Shown here: piece after piece, positions 27,791 to 36,091 of the stretch
Position numbering within the stretch: position 1 is the stretch's first letter
Layout: every line of letters begins with the position of its first letter
From: Phycisphaeraceae bacterium
Lineage (GTDB): Bacteria > Planctomycetota > Phycisphaerae > Phycisphaerales > Phycisphaeraceae
Direction: 5' to 3'
Length of the DNA stretch: 64,000 nucleotides
Assembly (NCBI GenBank): GCA_020851465.1
Contig: JADZCR010000006.1
Location: 1 to 64,000 of the forward strand
Position numbers and translations under genes: made by a program
Notes under the pieces: model-generated
What the model was told of the DNA's origin: nothing
The model's database searches: none
The model's input: only the letters and a program-made list of their open reading frames with translations

Positions 27791-28915
27791 TTAAAACGGC
27801 CAGGACATGGTCAGCATTGCTGCGCCGATGGAGTCGGTGCCGTGCTGACCGTGGAACTGCTTAGACATGTATGTCTGGGAATAGGTGGCCTCGATGACCG
27901 CCTGATTCCAGTGATATTGCACCGCGATGCCGCCTTGAACCTCGCCGGTCGCGTTGATCAGATCCACGCCGTGACTGTGGGTCCAGTTGGCACCTTCGAG
28001 AAAAATGTCGTGCTCGACGTATTTGCCGCTGACACGGGCGAATGCATACGCGCCCAGCCCGCACACTTTTCGCTTGCCCGTCATGGTCGCCAGGTCCGCC
28101 AGTCGCGCCGGGCCAAAGTCGTCGGGCAGGTTGAATCCCAGACGTACGAGCACACCGCCTTCGAGATTGCGATAGGTGGTTCCCAGCGCGACGCCGACCG
28201 CTGGAATTGCCTGGAAATTAAGCCCCTGCGGGCTGTGGCGGATTGTGCCGTCAGGCGCCTGGAGAGTGTCAATGAGCTTCCATTTTTTTCGGAGGTAGAA
28301 CTGGACCTCGAATTCATTGGCACTCTGATTTTGCCAGCCGCGTGCTTCGTCGATGTTTCGCAATTCATGCACGGCTTCCTGCGCATCCTCCGCCAGCGAT
28401 GCGCGGCCGGTCAGCCCGATTTCCGCTCGAAAATGATCGAGGGTGAAACTGTCTGCCCGCTGGAAGTACACGGAGCCAAAGAGATAGCCGCCGTAGGGCC
28501 AGTCATCCGCGATGAGATTGACCGCCTGAATATCGGTAGGGGTAAACATAAGCTGCCCGATGATTCCGCCGACTCCGTACTCCGCTCCGCCGCGCTGGGC
28601 AGCCTGCGCCGCAAACTGTTCATGAAACGGCATCCAGTCGGCGAGGTCTGACGCGAAAGCGGGTTTCCCAGCCGCACCGATCGCAACGCCGTTGGTGTAG
28701 TGGCGATCGGTTTTGTGATTAGGTTTGAAAAAAGTGCCGTCGTTCTCCCAGAAAATCTGAATCACCGGCACGTCGATCCGCGGCGAGTCGAGGTTGCAAT
28801 CAGCGAATTTCTCATCGCACGTCAGCGTAGTTTCGGATTGCGGCTGGTTTGAATTTTCCGCGCGGGCCAGACAGGTCGCCATTAACAGGACGATGATCCA
28901 CCAGTGCGTTTTCAT
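27791..28915 (-). CDS. LpxR/DUF2219-like outer-membrane protein
   Basis: Predicted outer-membrane beta-barrel of 374 residues. The signal peptide MKTHWWIIVLLMATCLARA is followed by the DUF2219 signature FWENDGTFF...TDRHYTNGV (about residues 54-75), where LpxR of Salmonella has its catalytic and calcium-binding residues. The last residues SWPF give the terminal Phe used by the barrel assembly machinery. LpxR removes a 3'-acyloxyacyl group from lipid A. Presence of such an enzyme implies an LPS-type outer membrane, though the true substrate here is not proven. Convergent with the SGNH hydrolase gene with no space between them. Confidence 0.82.
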   Translation of the reverse strand: MKTHWWIIVLLMATCLARAENSNQPQSETTLTCDEKFADCNLDSPRIDVPVIQIFWENDGTFFKPNHKTDRHYTNGVAIGAAGKPAFASDLADWMPFHEQFAAQAAQRGGAEYGVGGIIGQLMFTPTDIQAVNLIADDWPYGGYLFGSVYFQRADSFTLDHFRAEIGLTGRASLAEDAQEAVHELRNIDEARGWQNQSANEFEVQFYLRKKWKLIDTLQAPDGTIRHSPQGLNFQAIPAVGVALGTTYRNLEGGVLVRLGFNLPDDFGPARLADLATMTGKRKVCGLGAYAFARVSGKYVEHDIFLEGANWTHSHGVDLINATGEVQGGIAVQYHWNQAVIEATYSQTYMSKQFHGQHGTDSIGAAMLTMSWPF

Positions 28916-29060
28916 GGAAGTCCCTTTGAGAAGGAGGAAATGTAACAGATAGGAGGTTTGCAGCCGACGGCAAAAGGCAACGGATGCGAAGAAATGTTGA
29001 AAGCTGCCGACTCAGACGGAAAGAGATGGCACAGCAGAGGGCAGACAATCGACGAAGCGA

Positions 29061-29699
29061 TCAGGCGGCGATAGCGGCGAGGCTGGAGCTTGGCCGCGGC
29101 CTGCTGCTGGTATCCGTCCGAGCCATGAGCCATAGCCGATTGGTGTCAGCTTCGAGATCGTCCTGATTTTGCTCGAACCAGTTGAGCAGATCAGCAAACC
29201 GCACTGCATGACGGAAATCCTGATCTTCCGCAAGAAGGAAGATGATGAAGGCTGAACACAGTGCTCGCTCCTGCCGGGTACGGTCCACTCCCAGAGCCGG
29301 AGAACGAAAGAGACCATCCTCGCCCTGCATTGACGCCAGAGCAGCCAGCGCGTGGTCATAGGCCGCGTGGACGGGTTCACCAGCCGCGCCGGGCTGCTCC
29401 GCCCGAAGTCGTCCGAACGCACTAACGACCGCCGCGGTGGCGAGTGGATCCTGGCTGTACGAGCCATCGGGCTGCTGATCCTTGAGCAGGTGTGCGGTTA
29501 ACTCGCGGCTAAGACCGGTCGGGCCATAGGTCAACTCGATGACCCGGCGTAACGCCATCGCAACCGCGGAGGCATTGGCCTGTCCGAGTCGAATCCGCAA
29601 GGGCAGAGGCAATTCCAAGCCGTTGGCGGACAATGCATCGAGAAGGGAGTCGAGGTGATTGGCTTGAAAGTGACGCTGGATCAGGTTGATGCTGAGCAT
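29061..29699 (-). CDS. Small squalene-cyclase/prenyltransferase-repeat protein
   Basis: Protein of 212 residues, no signal peptide. Two repeats resemble the QW-type repeats of squalene-hopene cyclases: LLKDQQPDGSYSQDPLATAA (about 71-90) and ALASMQGEDGLFRSPALG (about 120-137), each with Gln, Asp-Gly and a following Ala-rich helix, expected to form part of an alpha/alpha barrel. It is far too short for a cyclase and lacks the DxDD acid motif, so it is probably not a catalyst. The end is Ser/Arg-rich. Ribosome site AAGGAGC (29706-29712). It has its own near-consensus promoter. Function unknown; a general toroid fold is an alternative. Confidence 0.6.
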   Translation of the reverse strand: MLSINLIQRHFQANHLDSLLDALSANGLELPLPLRIRLGQANASAVAMALRRVIELTYGPTGLSRELTAHLLKDQQPDGSYSQDPLATAAVVSAFGRLRAEQPGAAGEPVHAAYDHALAALASMQGEDGLFRSPALGVDRTRQERALCSAFIIFLLAEDQDFRHAVRFADLLNWFEQNQDDLEADTNRLWLMARTDTSSRPRPSSSLAAIAA

Positions 29700-29717
29700 G
29701 GAAAAGCTCCTTGAAAT

Positions 29718-29734
29718 CAGCCCGCATCGGGCTG
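29718..29734 (-). other. Hairpin just upstream of the ribosome site
   Basis: Perfect 7-bp inverted repeat CAGCCCG-CAT-CGGGCTG in the short leader of the squalene-repeat gene, five bases from its AAGGAGC ribosome site. No T-run follows, so it is not a terminator. It may stabilise the mRNA or tune translation. Confidence 0.5.
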
Positions 29735-29774
29735 GAAGATCAGTCCCTTGACCGGGATTAGGCTCACATACCTA

Positions 29775-29803
29775 ATTATAACCTAACATCGGATCAGAGT
29801 CAA
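29775..29803 (-). promoter_or_regulatory. Near-consensus sigma-70 promoter
   Basis: On the minus strand TTGACT (29798-29803) is spaced exactly 17 bases from a perfect TATAAT (29775-29780), 76 bases before the start codon of the squalene-repeat gene. The hexamer TTAGGT occurs on both sides of the -10 (TTAGGT-TATAA-TTAGGT), a direct repeat that could be a repressor site overlapping the promoter. This is the most consensus-like promoter I can see in the window. Confidence 0.8.
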
Positions 29804-29885
29804 CAAAATTGTTCAGATTTTGTTTGGTATCCGAGGCAAGCGTGGGCGGCGTGTTTGGTTGATTGGGAGGTGCAGGTAGAAAAAG

Positions 29886-29946
29886 GCCTCCGCCACAGGG
29901 CTCCGATCCTGTGGGCGGAGGCGCGCCACGGCTAACAAAGTTAGCC
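29886..29946 (-). terminator. Minus-strand intrinsic terminator with an upstream hairpin; possible small RNA end
   Basis: Read on the minus strand, a perfect hairpin GGCTAAC-TTT-GTTAGCC (29930-29946) is followed by a second, 14-bp hairpin with one bulged base (29886-29899 with 29908-29922), then C and TTTTT. That is the form of a Rho-independent terminator. No credible protein gene precedes it on this strand: the only open frame runs straight through it. The transcript it ends may be a small RNA starting somewhere in 29950-30190, where CATAAAATAC (near 30050) could be a -10. Confidence 0.55.
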
Positions 29947-30197
29947 AAGATCAACCGAGAATGGCATTGCGAGACACCATCGTATCGGTCTTCCTTGTCC
30001 GGTTCAACGCTGACAACAAAACATTTGTTGATTCGTGCAAACTCTTGTATTTTATGAAGTTGAATGGATAACCAGGCAGGAGTTGCCAAAAAATTTTCTA
30101 CAGATTTTGACTCGATGCCGAGACGGCTGGCTGTCACATCCAGCAACAGCGTGACTTCACGGAGATGAGGCTGTCGCCTTTGACGGAAAAGCAATCA

Positions 30198-30632
30198 ATG
30201 GCCAAGCGGGTAGATGTAGCAGTGGGAGTATTGGTCGAGCGAGGCGATGACGGCTGGCGCGTTTTTATCACTCGCCGACCGGACCACGTCGTCTATGCGG
30301 GCTATTGGGAGCTGCCCGGAGGAAAAATCGAACCCGGAGAGTCGCCCCGTGATTGTCTGCGGCGAGAGTTTCGTGAAGAAGTCGATCTGGATATCGAGGT
30401 GGGCGCTGAGCTGTCCGTGATCGAGCATCACTATCCGCACGCTCATGTTCGACTGCATCCGTTTTTCTGTCGTTGCGTTGACGGCCAGCCGCGCAATCTT
30501 CAGGTGACAGAGCATCGCTGGGTGCGGTTGGCGGAGTTGGAAAATTATCAGTTCCCCGAAGCGAACATGACTCTCATGGCCGAGGTACGCGCCGCGCTGG
30601 CGTCACCTCAGAGCGACCAGCGAGTCAGGTGA
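30198..30632 (+). CDS. MutT-like Nudix hydrolase
   Basis: Nudix pyrophosphohydrolase, 144 residues, resembling 8-oxo-dGTP diphosphatase MutT, which removes oxidised nucleotides. The complete Nudix box is visible: GGKIEPGESPRDCLRREFREEVDL, split as G-x5-E-x7-REF-x-EE at about residues 40-62. It starts KRVDVAVGVLVERGDDGWRVFITRRP as MutT does, and the end HRWVRLAELENYQFPEANMTLM is also MutT-like. Start at MAKRVD (30198); an earlier in-frame ATG at 30165 has no support. Stand-alone gene, convergent with the catabolic operon's last SDR gene. Confidence 0.92.
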   Translation: MAKRVDVAVGVLVERGDDGWRVFITRRPDHVVYAGYWELPGGKIEPGESPRDCLRREFREEVDLDIEVGAELSVIEHHYPHAHVRLHPFFCRCVDGQPRNLQVTEHRWVRLAELENYQFPEANMTLMAEVRAALASPQSDQRVR

Positions 30633-30694
30633 GCTGGGCGATCGCACCGCACGCGCGGCTTTGTTCCGCGATGTTTGCGCAAAGCCGGAATCGA

Positions 30695-31489
30695 TCACCA
30701 CGAGGTCCAGCCGCCATCGACCAGCAGATTTTGTCCCGTGACGTAGCTGCTGGCGTCGCTGGCGAAAAAGAGCAATGCCCCCTTAAGCTCGTGCGGCTCA
30801 CCCATTCGGCCCATGGGACTTTTGCCTTCGAGTCGGCGGACCATCTCCGGCGAACATTTCGGACGGTTGGGAAATGGGCCGGGGCTGAGGCAGTTCACGC
30901 GGACCTGATCTTTTGCCCAATAGACACCCAGATGCCGGGTCATGTGAACGATGCCGCCTTTGAGTGTGTGGTAAGCGACGGGACTGGCGGCACAGACTCC
31001 CGCGTAAGCATCGGGGTATGAACCGACGACGCCGTACATCGACCCGATCATGATGATGCTCGCCGGTACTTTCCGCGCGACCGCATGGTCGTGCAGCAGT
31101 CGAGCGAGTTGAAAATATCCGGTGGCGTTGACGAGTTGACGGGAAAACTCGGCGGGTGTGACGTTGGTCAAATCCTTGCCGAGTGCCTCGTGGCCGTTGT
31201 TAACCAGAATGTCGATCTTGCCTGTGGCTGCCAGCGCATCGGCGAAACCGCTGGCGGCACTCGTTTCGTCCATGTGATCCAACGACACGGAATGATGTTT
31301 CTGGCCTTTGGGTGTCGGCAGGCCGGCCGCAACTCCGCGCGATTTCTCAAGATCACGACTGCTGGTGATCACGGACGCTCCCGCCTCCGCCAGTGCCGCG
31401 CCGAACGCGCTGCCCAGATAACCCGTGGCTCCGGTGAGCAGCGCGGTCTTGCCGGTTAGATCGAAGAGTTGCTGGATGGTGGGGGGCAT
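30695..31489 (-). CDS. SDR-family oxidoreductase (last gene of the catabolic operon)
   Basis: Short-chain dehydrogenase of 264 residues: cofactor motif TGATGYLGSAFG (19-30), NNGHEAL in place of NNAG, active-site Ser in MIGSMYGV, catalytic YHTLK, and SSYVTGQNLLVDGG near the end. The extended Ser-Tyr segment between Ser and catalytic Tyr (SYPDAYAGVCAASPVAYHTLK) is longer than usual and resembles SDRs acting on sugars or sugar acids. It is the promoter-distal gene of ten consecutive minus-strand genes. Probably oxidises or reduces a keto sugar intermediate; NAD versus NADP cannot be told with confidence. Confidence 0.88.
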   Translation of the reverse strand: MPPTIQQLFDLTGKTALLTGATGYLGSAFGAALAEAGASVITSSRDLEKSRGVAAGLPTPKGQKHHSVSLDHMDETSAASGFADALAATGKIDILVNNGHEALGKDLTNVTPAEFSRQLVNATGYFQLARLLHDHAVARKVPASIIMIGSMYGVVGSYPDAYAGVCAASPVAYHTLKGGIVHMTRHLGVYWAKDQVRVNCLSPGPFPNRPKCSPEMVRRLEGKSPMGRMGEPHELKGALLFFASDASSYVTGQNLLVDGGWTSW

Positions 31490-31546
31490 GAGTGGCTCAA
31501 TTCGATATGCGGATGCGCTGCGTCATCAGCACGGGAGGAGGAAAAA

Positions 31547-32539
31547 TTAAATCGTCCGTAACGCGCCTTCGTCGCTGGACCTCAGCGCAGCAAGGTTGAC
31601 CCGGAGCGTCTGTTCACCCTCGTCGAGCGTACACGAAACATCACCCTTGCCTTCGATGGCATCAAGGAAGGCATGGGCTTGATCCACGTAGAGCGTGTCA
31701 CGTTCGAGTTGGCCGAACTCCTCGACTGTCCACGGCTCGTTGATCTGTGTCGTCCATTTCCAGCGGTTGCTGTGCGCTTCAAATCGTGCGGAGCCGCGTT
31801 CGCAATTCACCGTAATCGACACTTCGTTGTGATACTGGTACTGGTTGAAGGTGTAGCTCGCCATCACTCGACCGTGGCGGGCAATCAGGTGCACGTTGTC
31901 CTCGACGGTGACGCCGTCGAGTGCCTGATGCTCTGCGTCGCAGGCGAGTCGATCGATCGGCCCGACGATCCACTCGCAGGCGTTGATCAGATGCGTCAGC
32001 CCGTCCTGTATCCCGCCGCCACCCGTTCGGTGGTCCTTGTAGTAAATCTCCCGGTAGGCCGGCCGGAAAAACGGAAAGTGCTGGCCGGCGACGACCACGA
32101 TGTCCAACGGCTTGCCAAACTTCCCCGAAAGGATGGCATTGCGCATCGCACGCAGGGCCTTGAATGCACGGTAGGTGTAGGCCACCCCGACCTTCACACC
32201 CATTTTGGCCACCAGCGATTTAAGCTCCGCGATGCCCTCCAGACTCGTGCTCAAGGGTTTCTCGATCAACACGTGCAGTCCGCATTCGACGGCTTTGGCG
32301 GTCATCGGAATATGCAGTTGCGCCGGTGTGGCGATCAACGCGGCTGTGAAGCCTGTCGTCAACGCTTCATCGAAACTGGCAAAGGCGTGTCGAAGCTGAT
32401 AACGATCGGAGACAGTCCGACACAGGTCGGCGTTCGGCTCAACGATGCCAACCTCGCAGCGCCGTGTCGCCAGGAAGCACCGCGTGTGCCTCTCGCCGAT
32501 CGACCCGACGCCTACGATCACGACACGATGTCCAGCCAT
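31547..32539 (-). CDS. Gfo/Idh/MocA-family oxidoreductase
   Basis: NAD(P)-dependent sugar dehydrogenase family, 330 residues. N-terminal Rossmann motif VVIVGVGSIGERHTRCF, then EKPLSTSLEG, the family's cofactor-proximal EKP, at about residue 92, and the C-terminal alpha/beta substrate domain with GGGIQDGLTHLINA (the His and Asp region used in catalysis). The ATG at 32539 lies one base after the stop of the aldolase gene, with GGAGAAG upstream, so the two are translationally coupled. Likely acts on a cyclic sugar or inositol derivative of the same pathway. Confidence 0.88.
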   Translation of the reverse strand: MAGHRVVIVGVGSIGERHTRCFLATRRCEVGIVEPNADLCRTVSDRYQLRHAFASFDEALTTGFTAALIATPAQLHIPMTAKAVECGLHVLIEKPLSTSLEGIAELKSLVAKMGVKVGVAYTYRAFKALRAMRNAILSGKFGKPLDIVVVAGQHFPFFRPAYREIYYKDHRTGGGGIQDGLTHLINACEWIVGPIDRLACDAEHQALDGVTVEDNVHLIARHGRVMASYTFNQYQYHNEVSITVNCERGSARFEAHSNRWKWTTQINEPWTVEEFGQLERDTLYVDQAHAFLDAIEGKGDVSCTLDEGEQTLRVNLAALRSSDEGALRTI

Positions 32540-32540
32540 C

Positions 32541-33362
32541 TCACTTCTCCAGATAGCTCTTGGCGTGTGTATCGAACTGGTTGTTGAAGGTAAAGCCAAG
32601 CTTGGAGAAGTCAGCCTGAATCTGCTTCATGCTGTTGAGGACCCAGACGATGTCGCCGCCATGACAGATGAACTTGGCTCCCATATCCATGAGCTGCCGG
32701 GACCGCTCCGGGGTGCCGCACGGAGTGCCCCAGTATTTTTTGTGCTTTGCCGCCGCCGCACCGATCTTTTCCAGTGCTTTTTGGATTTTGATATTTCCAA
32801 AATCGCCGGGGAAGCCGCCCAGAACCGAGAAGTCCGCCTGCCCCAGCAGCAGCACGTCAACGCCGGGAACGGCTGCGATCTCCTCCACCCGTTCCAAGGC
32901 CTTGTTGTCCTCGATCTGAATGACGATCCAGTTTTCCTCGTTAGCCATCTTGACGTACTCGGGCATGGTCATGGCGAGGTAAGGGGCATCAGGATTCGCG
33001 CCGTCAAAGCCGCGCTCACCCATCGGGGCGAACTTCGCCCACCGGACAACCTCAGCCGCCTCTTCAGGCCCGCTGCAACGCGGATACATCACGCCGTGTG
33101 CGCCGGATTCAAGCATCCTGCCCATCCGCATGAACTCGCCCTTGGCGGGACGAACCATGATGTCAGTCCGACCGACACGGGACGCACGCATCAGGTTGTT
33201 CGCGGTCTCGACGGTGTAGGCGTGATGTTCCAGATCCATCCAGATGCCGTCGAATCCCATCAGCCCCGCCAGCTCAAATACCGACGGATCCAGCAGGTGC
33301 AGACAGGTGATGAGCACCGGTTCATTTTTCTTTATTTTGGCACGGACGACGGAATGACGCAT
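32541..33362 (-). CDS. HpcH/HpaI-family 2-keto acid aldolase
   Basis: Class II (metal-dependent) pyruvate aldolase family, 273 residues, TIM barrel. Seen are the metal-site and active-site features: GFDGIWMDLEHHAY (His base), MVRPAKGEF with Arg, GVMYPRCSGPEEAAEVV, IQIEDNKALERVEEIAAVPGVDVLLLGQADFS (Glu and Asp metal ligands). Members cleave 2-keto-3-deoxy sugar acids (for example rhamnonate type, YfaU) or 4-hydroxy-2-oxo acids to pyruvate and an aldehyde. The gap to the following oxidoreductase gene is one base. Together with the DHDPS-type genes it supports a 2-keto-3-deoxy acid route. Confidence 0.87.
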   Translation of the reverse strand: MRHSVVRAKIKKNEPVLITCLHLLDPSVFELAGLMGFDGIWMDLEHHAYTVETANNLMRASRVGRTDIMVRPAKGEFMRMGRMLESGAHGVMYPRCSGPEEAAEVVRWAKFAPMGERGFDGANPDAPYLAMTMPEYVKMANEENWIVIQIEDNKALERVEEIAAVPGVDVLLLGQADFSVLGGFPGDFGNIKIQKALEKIGAAAAKHKKYWGTPCGTPERSRQLMDMGAKFICHGGDIVWVLNSMKQIQADFSKLGFTFNNQFDTHAKSYLEK

Positions 33363-33410
33363 GAGAAAATCCTTAAGGTTAAGAGGGTGGTGTGCCCCGG
33401 ATATTCGTGT

Positions 33411-33878
33411 TTAGTTTTTAATCTTCAGAATCATTTCCACTTCAACGCTCACCCCCAGCGGAAGCTGGCCCATCCCCAGCGCGGTTCGGGCGTGGCGGCC
33501 CGGTTGACCGAGCACTTCACGAATGAGATTGGTCGCCCCGTTGATGACGACATGGCAATCGGTGAAAGAGGGATCCGCGTTCACATACCCGGTGATGCGC
33601 AGCACGCGGTCCACCCGGTCGAGCGTGCCGAGGTATTTACGCGCCACCCGCAGCAGGTTGGCGGCACAAAGGGCTGCGGCCTTGCTCGCATCTTCGACGC
33701 TCACTTTGGACGGCACCTTGCCGACGTACTTGAGATCCTCACCATCAAAGGGCACCTGACCGGAGAGATACATCGTGTCACCATCCACCGACAGAGGCTC
33801 GATGATGCCGCCGGGGGTGTATTTCACTTTGTCGAGCGGATATCCGAGTGATTCCAGTTTCGCATCGCGATGACTCAT
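33411..33878 (-). CDS. RidA/YjgF family enamine/imine deaminase
   Basis: Protein of 155 residues in the RidA family, trimeric enzymes that hydrolyse reactive enamine/imine intermediates to keto acids. Family landmarks: LYLSGQVPFDG (about 37-47), AALCAANLLRVARKYLGTLDRVDRVLRITGYV, and the Arg of GRHARTALGMGQLPLGVSVEVEMI, which binds the carboxylate in active RidA proteins, so it is probably catalytically competent. It has a longer N-terminus than E. coli RidA (128 residues). Its presence beside a PLP enzyme of the D-serine dehydratase type in the same operon suggests an aminoacrylate-like intermediate. Confidence 0.92.
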   Translation of the reverse strand: MSHRDAKLESLGYPLDKVKYTPGGIIEPLSVDGDTMYLSGQVPFDGEDLKYVGKVPSKVSVEDASKAAALCAANLLRVARKYLGTLDRVDRVLRITGYVNADPSFTDCHVVINGATNLIREVLGQPGRHARTALGMGQLPLGVSVEVEMILKIKN

Positions 33879-33901
33879 CGTTGATTCCTCAAGGTTAAAT
33901 G

Positions 33902-34768
33902 TTATGGCTTGGGTTGATAGCTTGTCTCGATCGGGCCGGGTTTACCGTTGATCGTATTTCGGTATCGCTTCATGAACTGCATGCGGGGTACCTGTTCCGC
34001 GAGGACGCCGCCATCCATCACGATATGCTGGCCGGTGGTGTATGACCCGGCCCCGGAAGCCAGATATACCACCGCGCCGACGCACTCTTCGACCTTGCCG
34101 AAGCGTCGCTCCAGCGGGATGTGCTCGTAGTAGTACTTCACGAAACTTTGCACATCGATCTCGAAGTCACCGCCGATCTCCGTCTCGATGATGCCCGGCG
34201 CGATCGTGTTAACTGTGATGCCATGCTCGCCCAGCTCGATGGCCAGACTCTGCGTGAGCAGTTCGAGCGCGCCCTTTGATGCGTTGTAATGCGAAAGGCC
34301 GGCTTCGGCGACCAGACCATTTTTGGAAGAGACGTTGATGACTCGGCCTTTGATCCCCGCCGCGATCATCTGTTCGCTGATTCTCTGTGTGAGAAAAAAG
34401 GGAGCTTCGAGATTGACGCTCATCACTCGGCGGAAGTGTTCGATGCTGATTTCATTGACCCGTTCGAGGTAAGCCATGCCCGCGTTGTTGACGAGGATGT
34501 CGATCTTGTCGCACGCCTTCCAGACGCGGTCAGCCAGAGCGTGAAGCTCGTCGATCTTTCCGAGGTCCTGCTGAAAAATCCAGGCCTTGCGACTCAACTG
34601 TCGGATTTGTGCGGCGATTTCTTCCGCCTGCGTCTGGGCGGAGTGATACACGATCGCCACATCCGCGCCGTGCTCCGCCAGACCCAGTGCGATGCCGCGA
34701 CCGATGCCGCGACTGCCGCCGGTAACCAGTGCCGTCTTGCCGGATAGATCAAATCGGTTGGTGCTCAT
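33902..34768 (-). CDS. SDR-family oxidoreductase (FabG-like)
   Basis: Short-chain dehydrogenase, 288 residues, classical pattern: TGGSRGIGRGIALGL (13-27), NNAGMAY, Ser in NVSSKNGL, catalytic YNASK, and YTTGQHIVMDGG. The start MSTNRFDLSGK (34768) is by homology; the frame is open 20 codons further. The C-terminal 30 residues (VPRMQFMKRYRNTINGKPG) extend beyond the FabG core. It lies 23 bases upstream of ridA and 127 bases after nagA-like, the widest gap in the operon, where an internal promoter is possible. Likely a polyol or gluconate-type dehydrogenase; substrate unknown. Confidence 0.9.
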   Translation of the reverse strand: MSTNRFDLSGKTALVTGGSRGIGRGIALGLAEHGADVAIVYHSAQTQAEEIAAQIRQLSRKAWIFQQDLGKIDELHALADRVWKACDKIDILVNNAGMAYLERVNEISIEHFRRVMSVNLEAPFFLTQRISEQMIAAGIKGRVINVSSKNGLVAEAGLSHYNASKGALELLTQSLAIELGEHGITVNTIAPGIIETEIGGDFEIDVQSFVKYYYEHIPLERRFGKVEECVGAVVYLASGAGSYTTGQHIVMDGGVLAEQVPRMQFMKRYRNTINGKPGPIETSYQPKP

Positions 34769-34895
34769 GAGAAGTAATAGCGTAGTGGATTTAACGGGGA
34801 TTCGTAAGGAGGAGGATAGTCGCGGCAAGCCGAGGAACTAAAACCAAGTACGTATAACGTGCGGGATATCCGGGCGAGATTCCTCTGGCTGGCGG

Positions 34896-36089
34896 TTAAA
34901 GCACGATCTCCGCATATGCGGAAACATCCGTGACCTCGCGGCCGCGACGCCAGACTCGCTTGATCGTGAGGTTGGCATCCCACATCACCAGGTCCGCGTC
35001 CCGACCGACCGCGATTTGGCCGATTCGATTCTCGACGCCGATTGATGCAGCAGGATTCAGCGTGACGGTACGGATCGCCTCGGCAGGCGGAAGTCCCGTG
35101 AACTTCACAAAATTACGGAAGTGGTCCGGCAGCAGCAGGGCACTGCCGGTCAGGTGGTGTTTGTCGGTTCGGCCGACACCGCCTTTTTTGTAGAACGGCC
35201 TGCCGTCGTCCCACGTGTAGGGACCATCGGGCATTCCCGCGCGAGGTACGCAATCGGTGACCAGACAGATGCCGCTCACCCCTTTGGCGCGGAGCAGTAA
35301 CCGCACGTACACCGGGTGTACGTGCGAGCCGTCGCAGATCAGGTGCATGAAGCGCACGCGGTCATCCGTCATCGCGACGTGTTCGATCGTCGGACGCTGC
35401 ACGCCCGGCTCGATCTGGCCTCCGCCGTAGTTGTTGTTGAAGGAATGCCCGCAGACCGTGGTGCCCGCCTCGATGCACGCGAGGACGCGGTCAGCCGACG
35501 CTTCCGAGTGCGCCATTGATACCGTTTTCCCGGCCTGCCTGAGCATCTTCACCGCTGCTGCGTCACCTTCCACGCCCGGTGAGACGTTGATCATCGTCAG
35601 TGGCCCACCGAGTTCCTCGATCACACGGCGAACATGGTCGGGTGTCGGCGGTAACGCATTCTCACGCAGACTCGCTCCGGTGAGATCGGGATCCTGAAAC
35701 GGCCCTTCGAGGTAATAGCCCAGCGTGGTGGCGGCGTCGTGTCCCGCGTAGGTCATCGCGCGGGTGATGTTTTCCGTGATGCGCACCATGCCCGACCAAG
35801 GAAGAGTCCCCGAACAGAACTGACAACTCGTCACACCCAGCCGCAGGTACGCTCGCGCGATGTCGAGCGGATCATCGCGCAAGATGCTCTTGTCAAATCC
35901 GCCGAGCACCATCAGGTCGATCAAGCCCGGCGAGACAGCGGAACCGTTCAGATCAATTTTCGCTGCCGGACCGGTATATCGTCCTCGGCCGACCGACGCG
36001 ATTTCTTCACCGTCGATCACGACATGACCGGCAAAGGAGGAACCGTCGCCGGTCCAGAGCAACGCATTGTCCAGGACTGAGGTCGTCAT
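34896..36089 (-). CDS. N-acetylglucosamine-6-phosphate deacetylase-like amidohydrolase
   Basis: Amidohydrolase-superfamily protein of 397 residues resembling NagA, which removes acetate from N-acetylglucosamine 6-phosphate. Visible features: SPGLIDLMVLGGFD in place of PGFIDxHxHG, YYLEGPFQDP (metal-site Glu), MAHSEAS and GHSFNNN (His ligands), ICDGSHVHP and the catalytic Asp in VTDCVPRAG, then PAASIGVENRIGQIAVGRDADLVMWD. The first His-x-His is lost (DLMVLGG), as in mononuclear NagA types. The ATG at 36089 lies two bases after the stop of the DHDPS gene. Suggests an N-acetylated amino sugar enters this pathway. Confidence 0.8.
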   Translation of the reverse strand: MTTSVLDNALLWTGDGSSFAGHVVIDGEEIASVGRGRYTGPAAKIDLNGSAVSPGLIDLMVLGGFDKSILRDDPLDIARAYLRLGVTSCQFCSGTLPWSGMVRITENITRAMTYAGHDAATTLGYYLEGPFQDPDLTGASLRENALPPTPDHVRRVIEELGGPLTMINVSPGVEGDAAAVKMLRQAGKTVSMAHSEASADRVLACIEAGTTVCGHSFNNNYGGGQIEPGVQRPTIEHVAMTDDRVRFMHLICDGSHVHPVYVRLLLRAKGVSGICLVTDCVPRAGMPDGPYTWDDGRPFYKKGGVGRTDKHHLTGSALLLPDHFRNFVKFTGLPPAEAIRTVTLNPAASIGVENRIGQIAVGRDADLVMWDANLTIKRVWRRGREVTDVSAYAEIVL

Positions 36090-36091
36090 GG

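Noticed and set aside
29772-30194. Minus-strand 140-codon open frame crossing the terminator hairpins
   Set aside because: It runs through a clear intrinsic terminator and the squalene-repeat gene promoter, has no ribosome site and overlaps the Nudix start in antisense.
32445-33851. Plus-strand open frame of 468 codons opposite the aldolase and ridA genes
   Set aside because: Antisense shadow; it spans two well-recognised minus-strand genes and has no motifs of its own.
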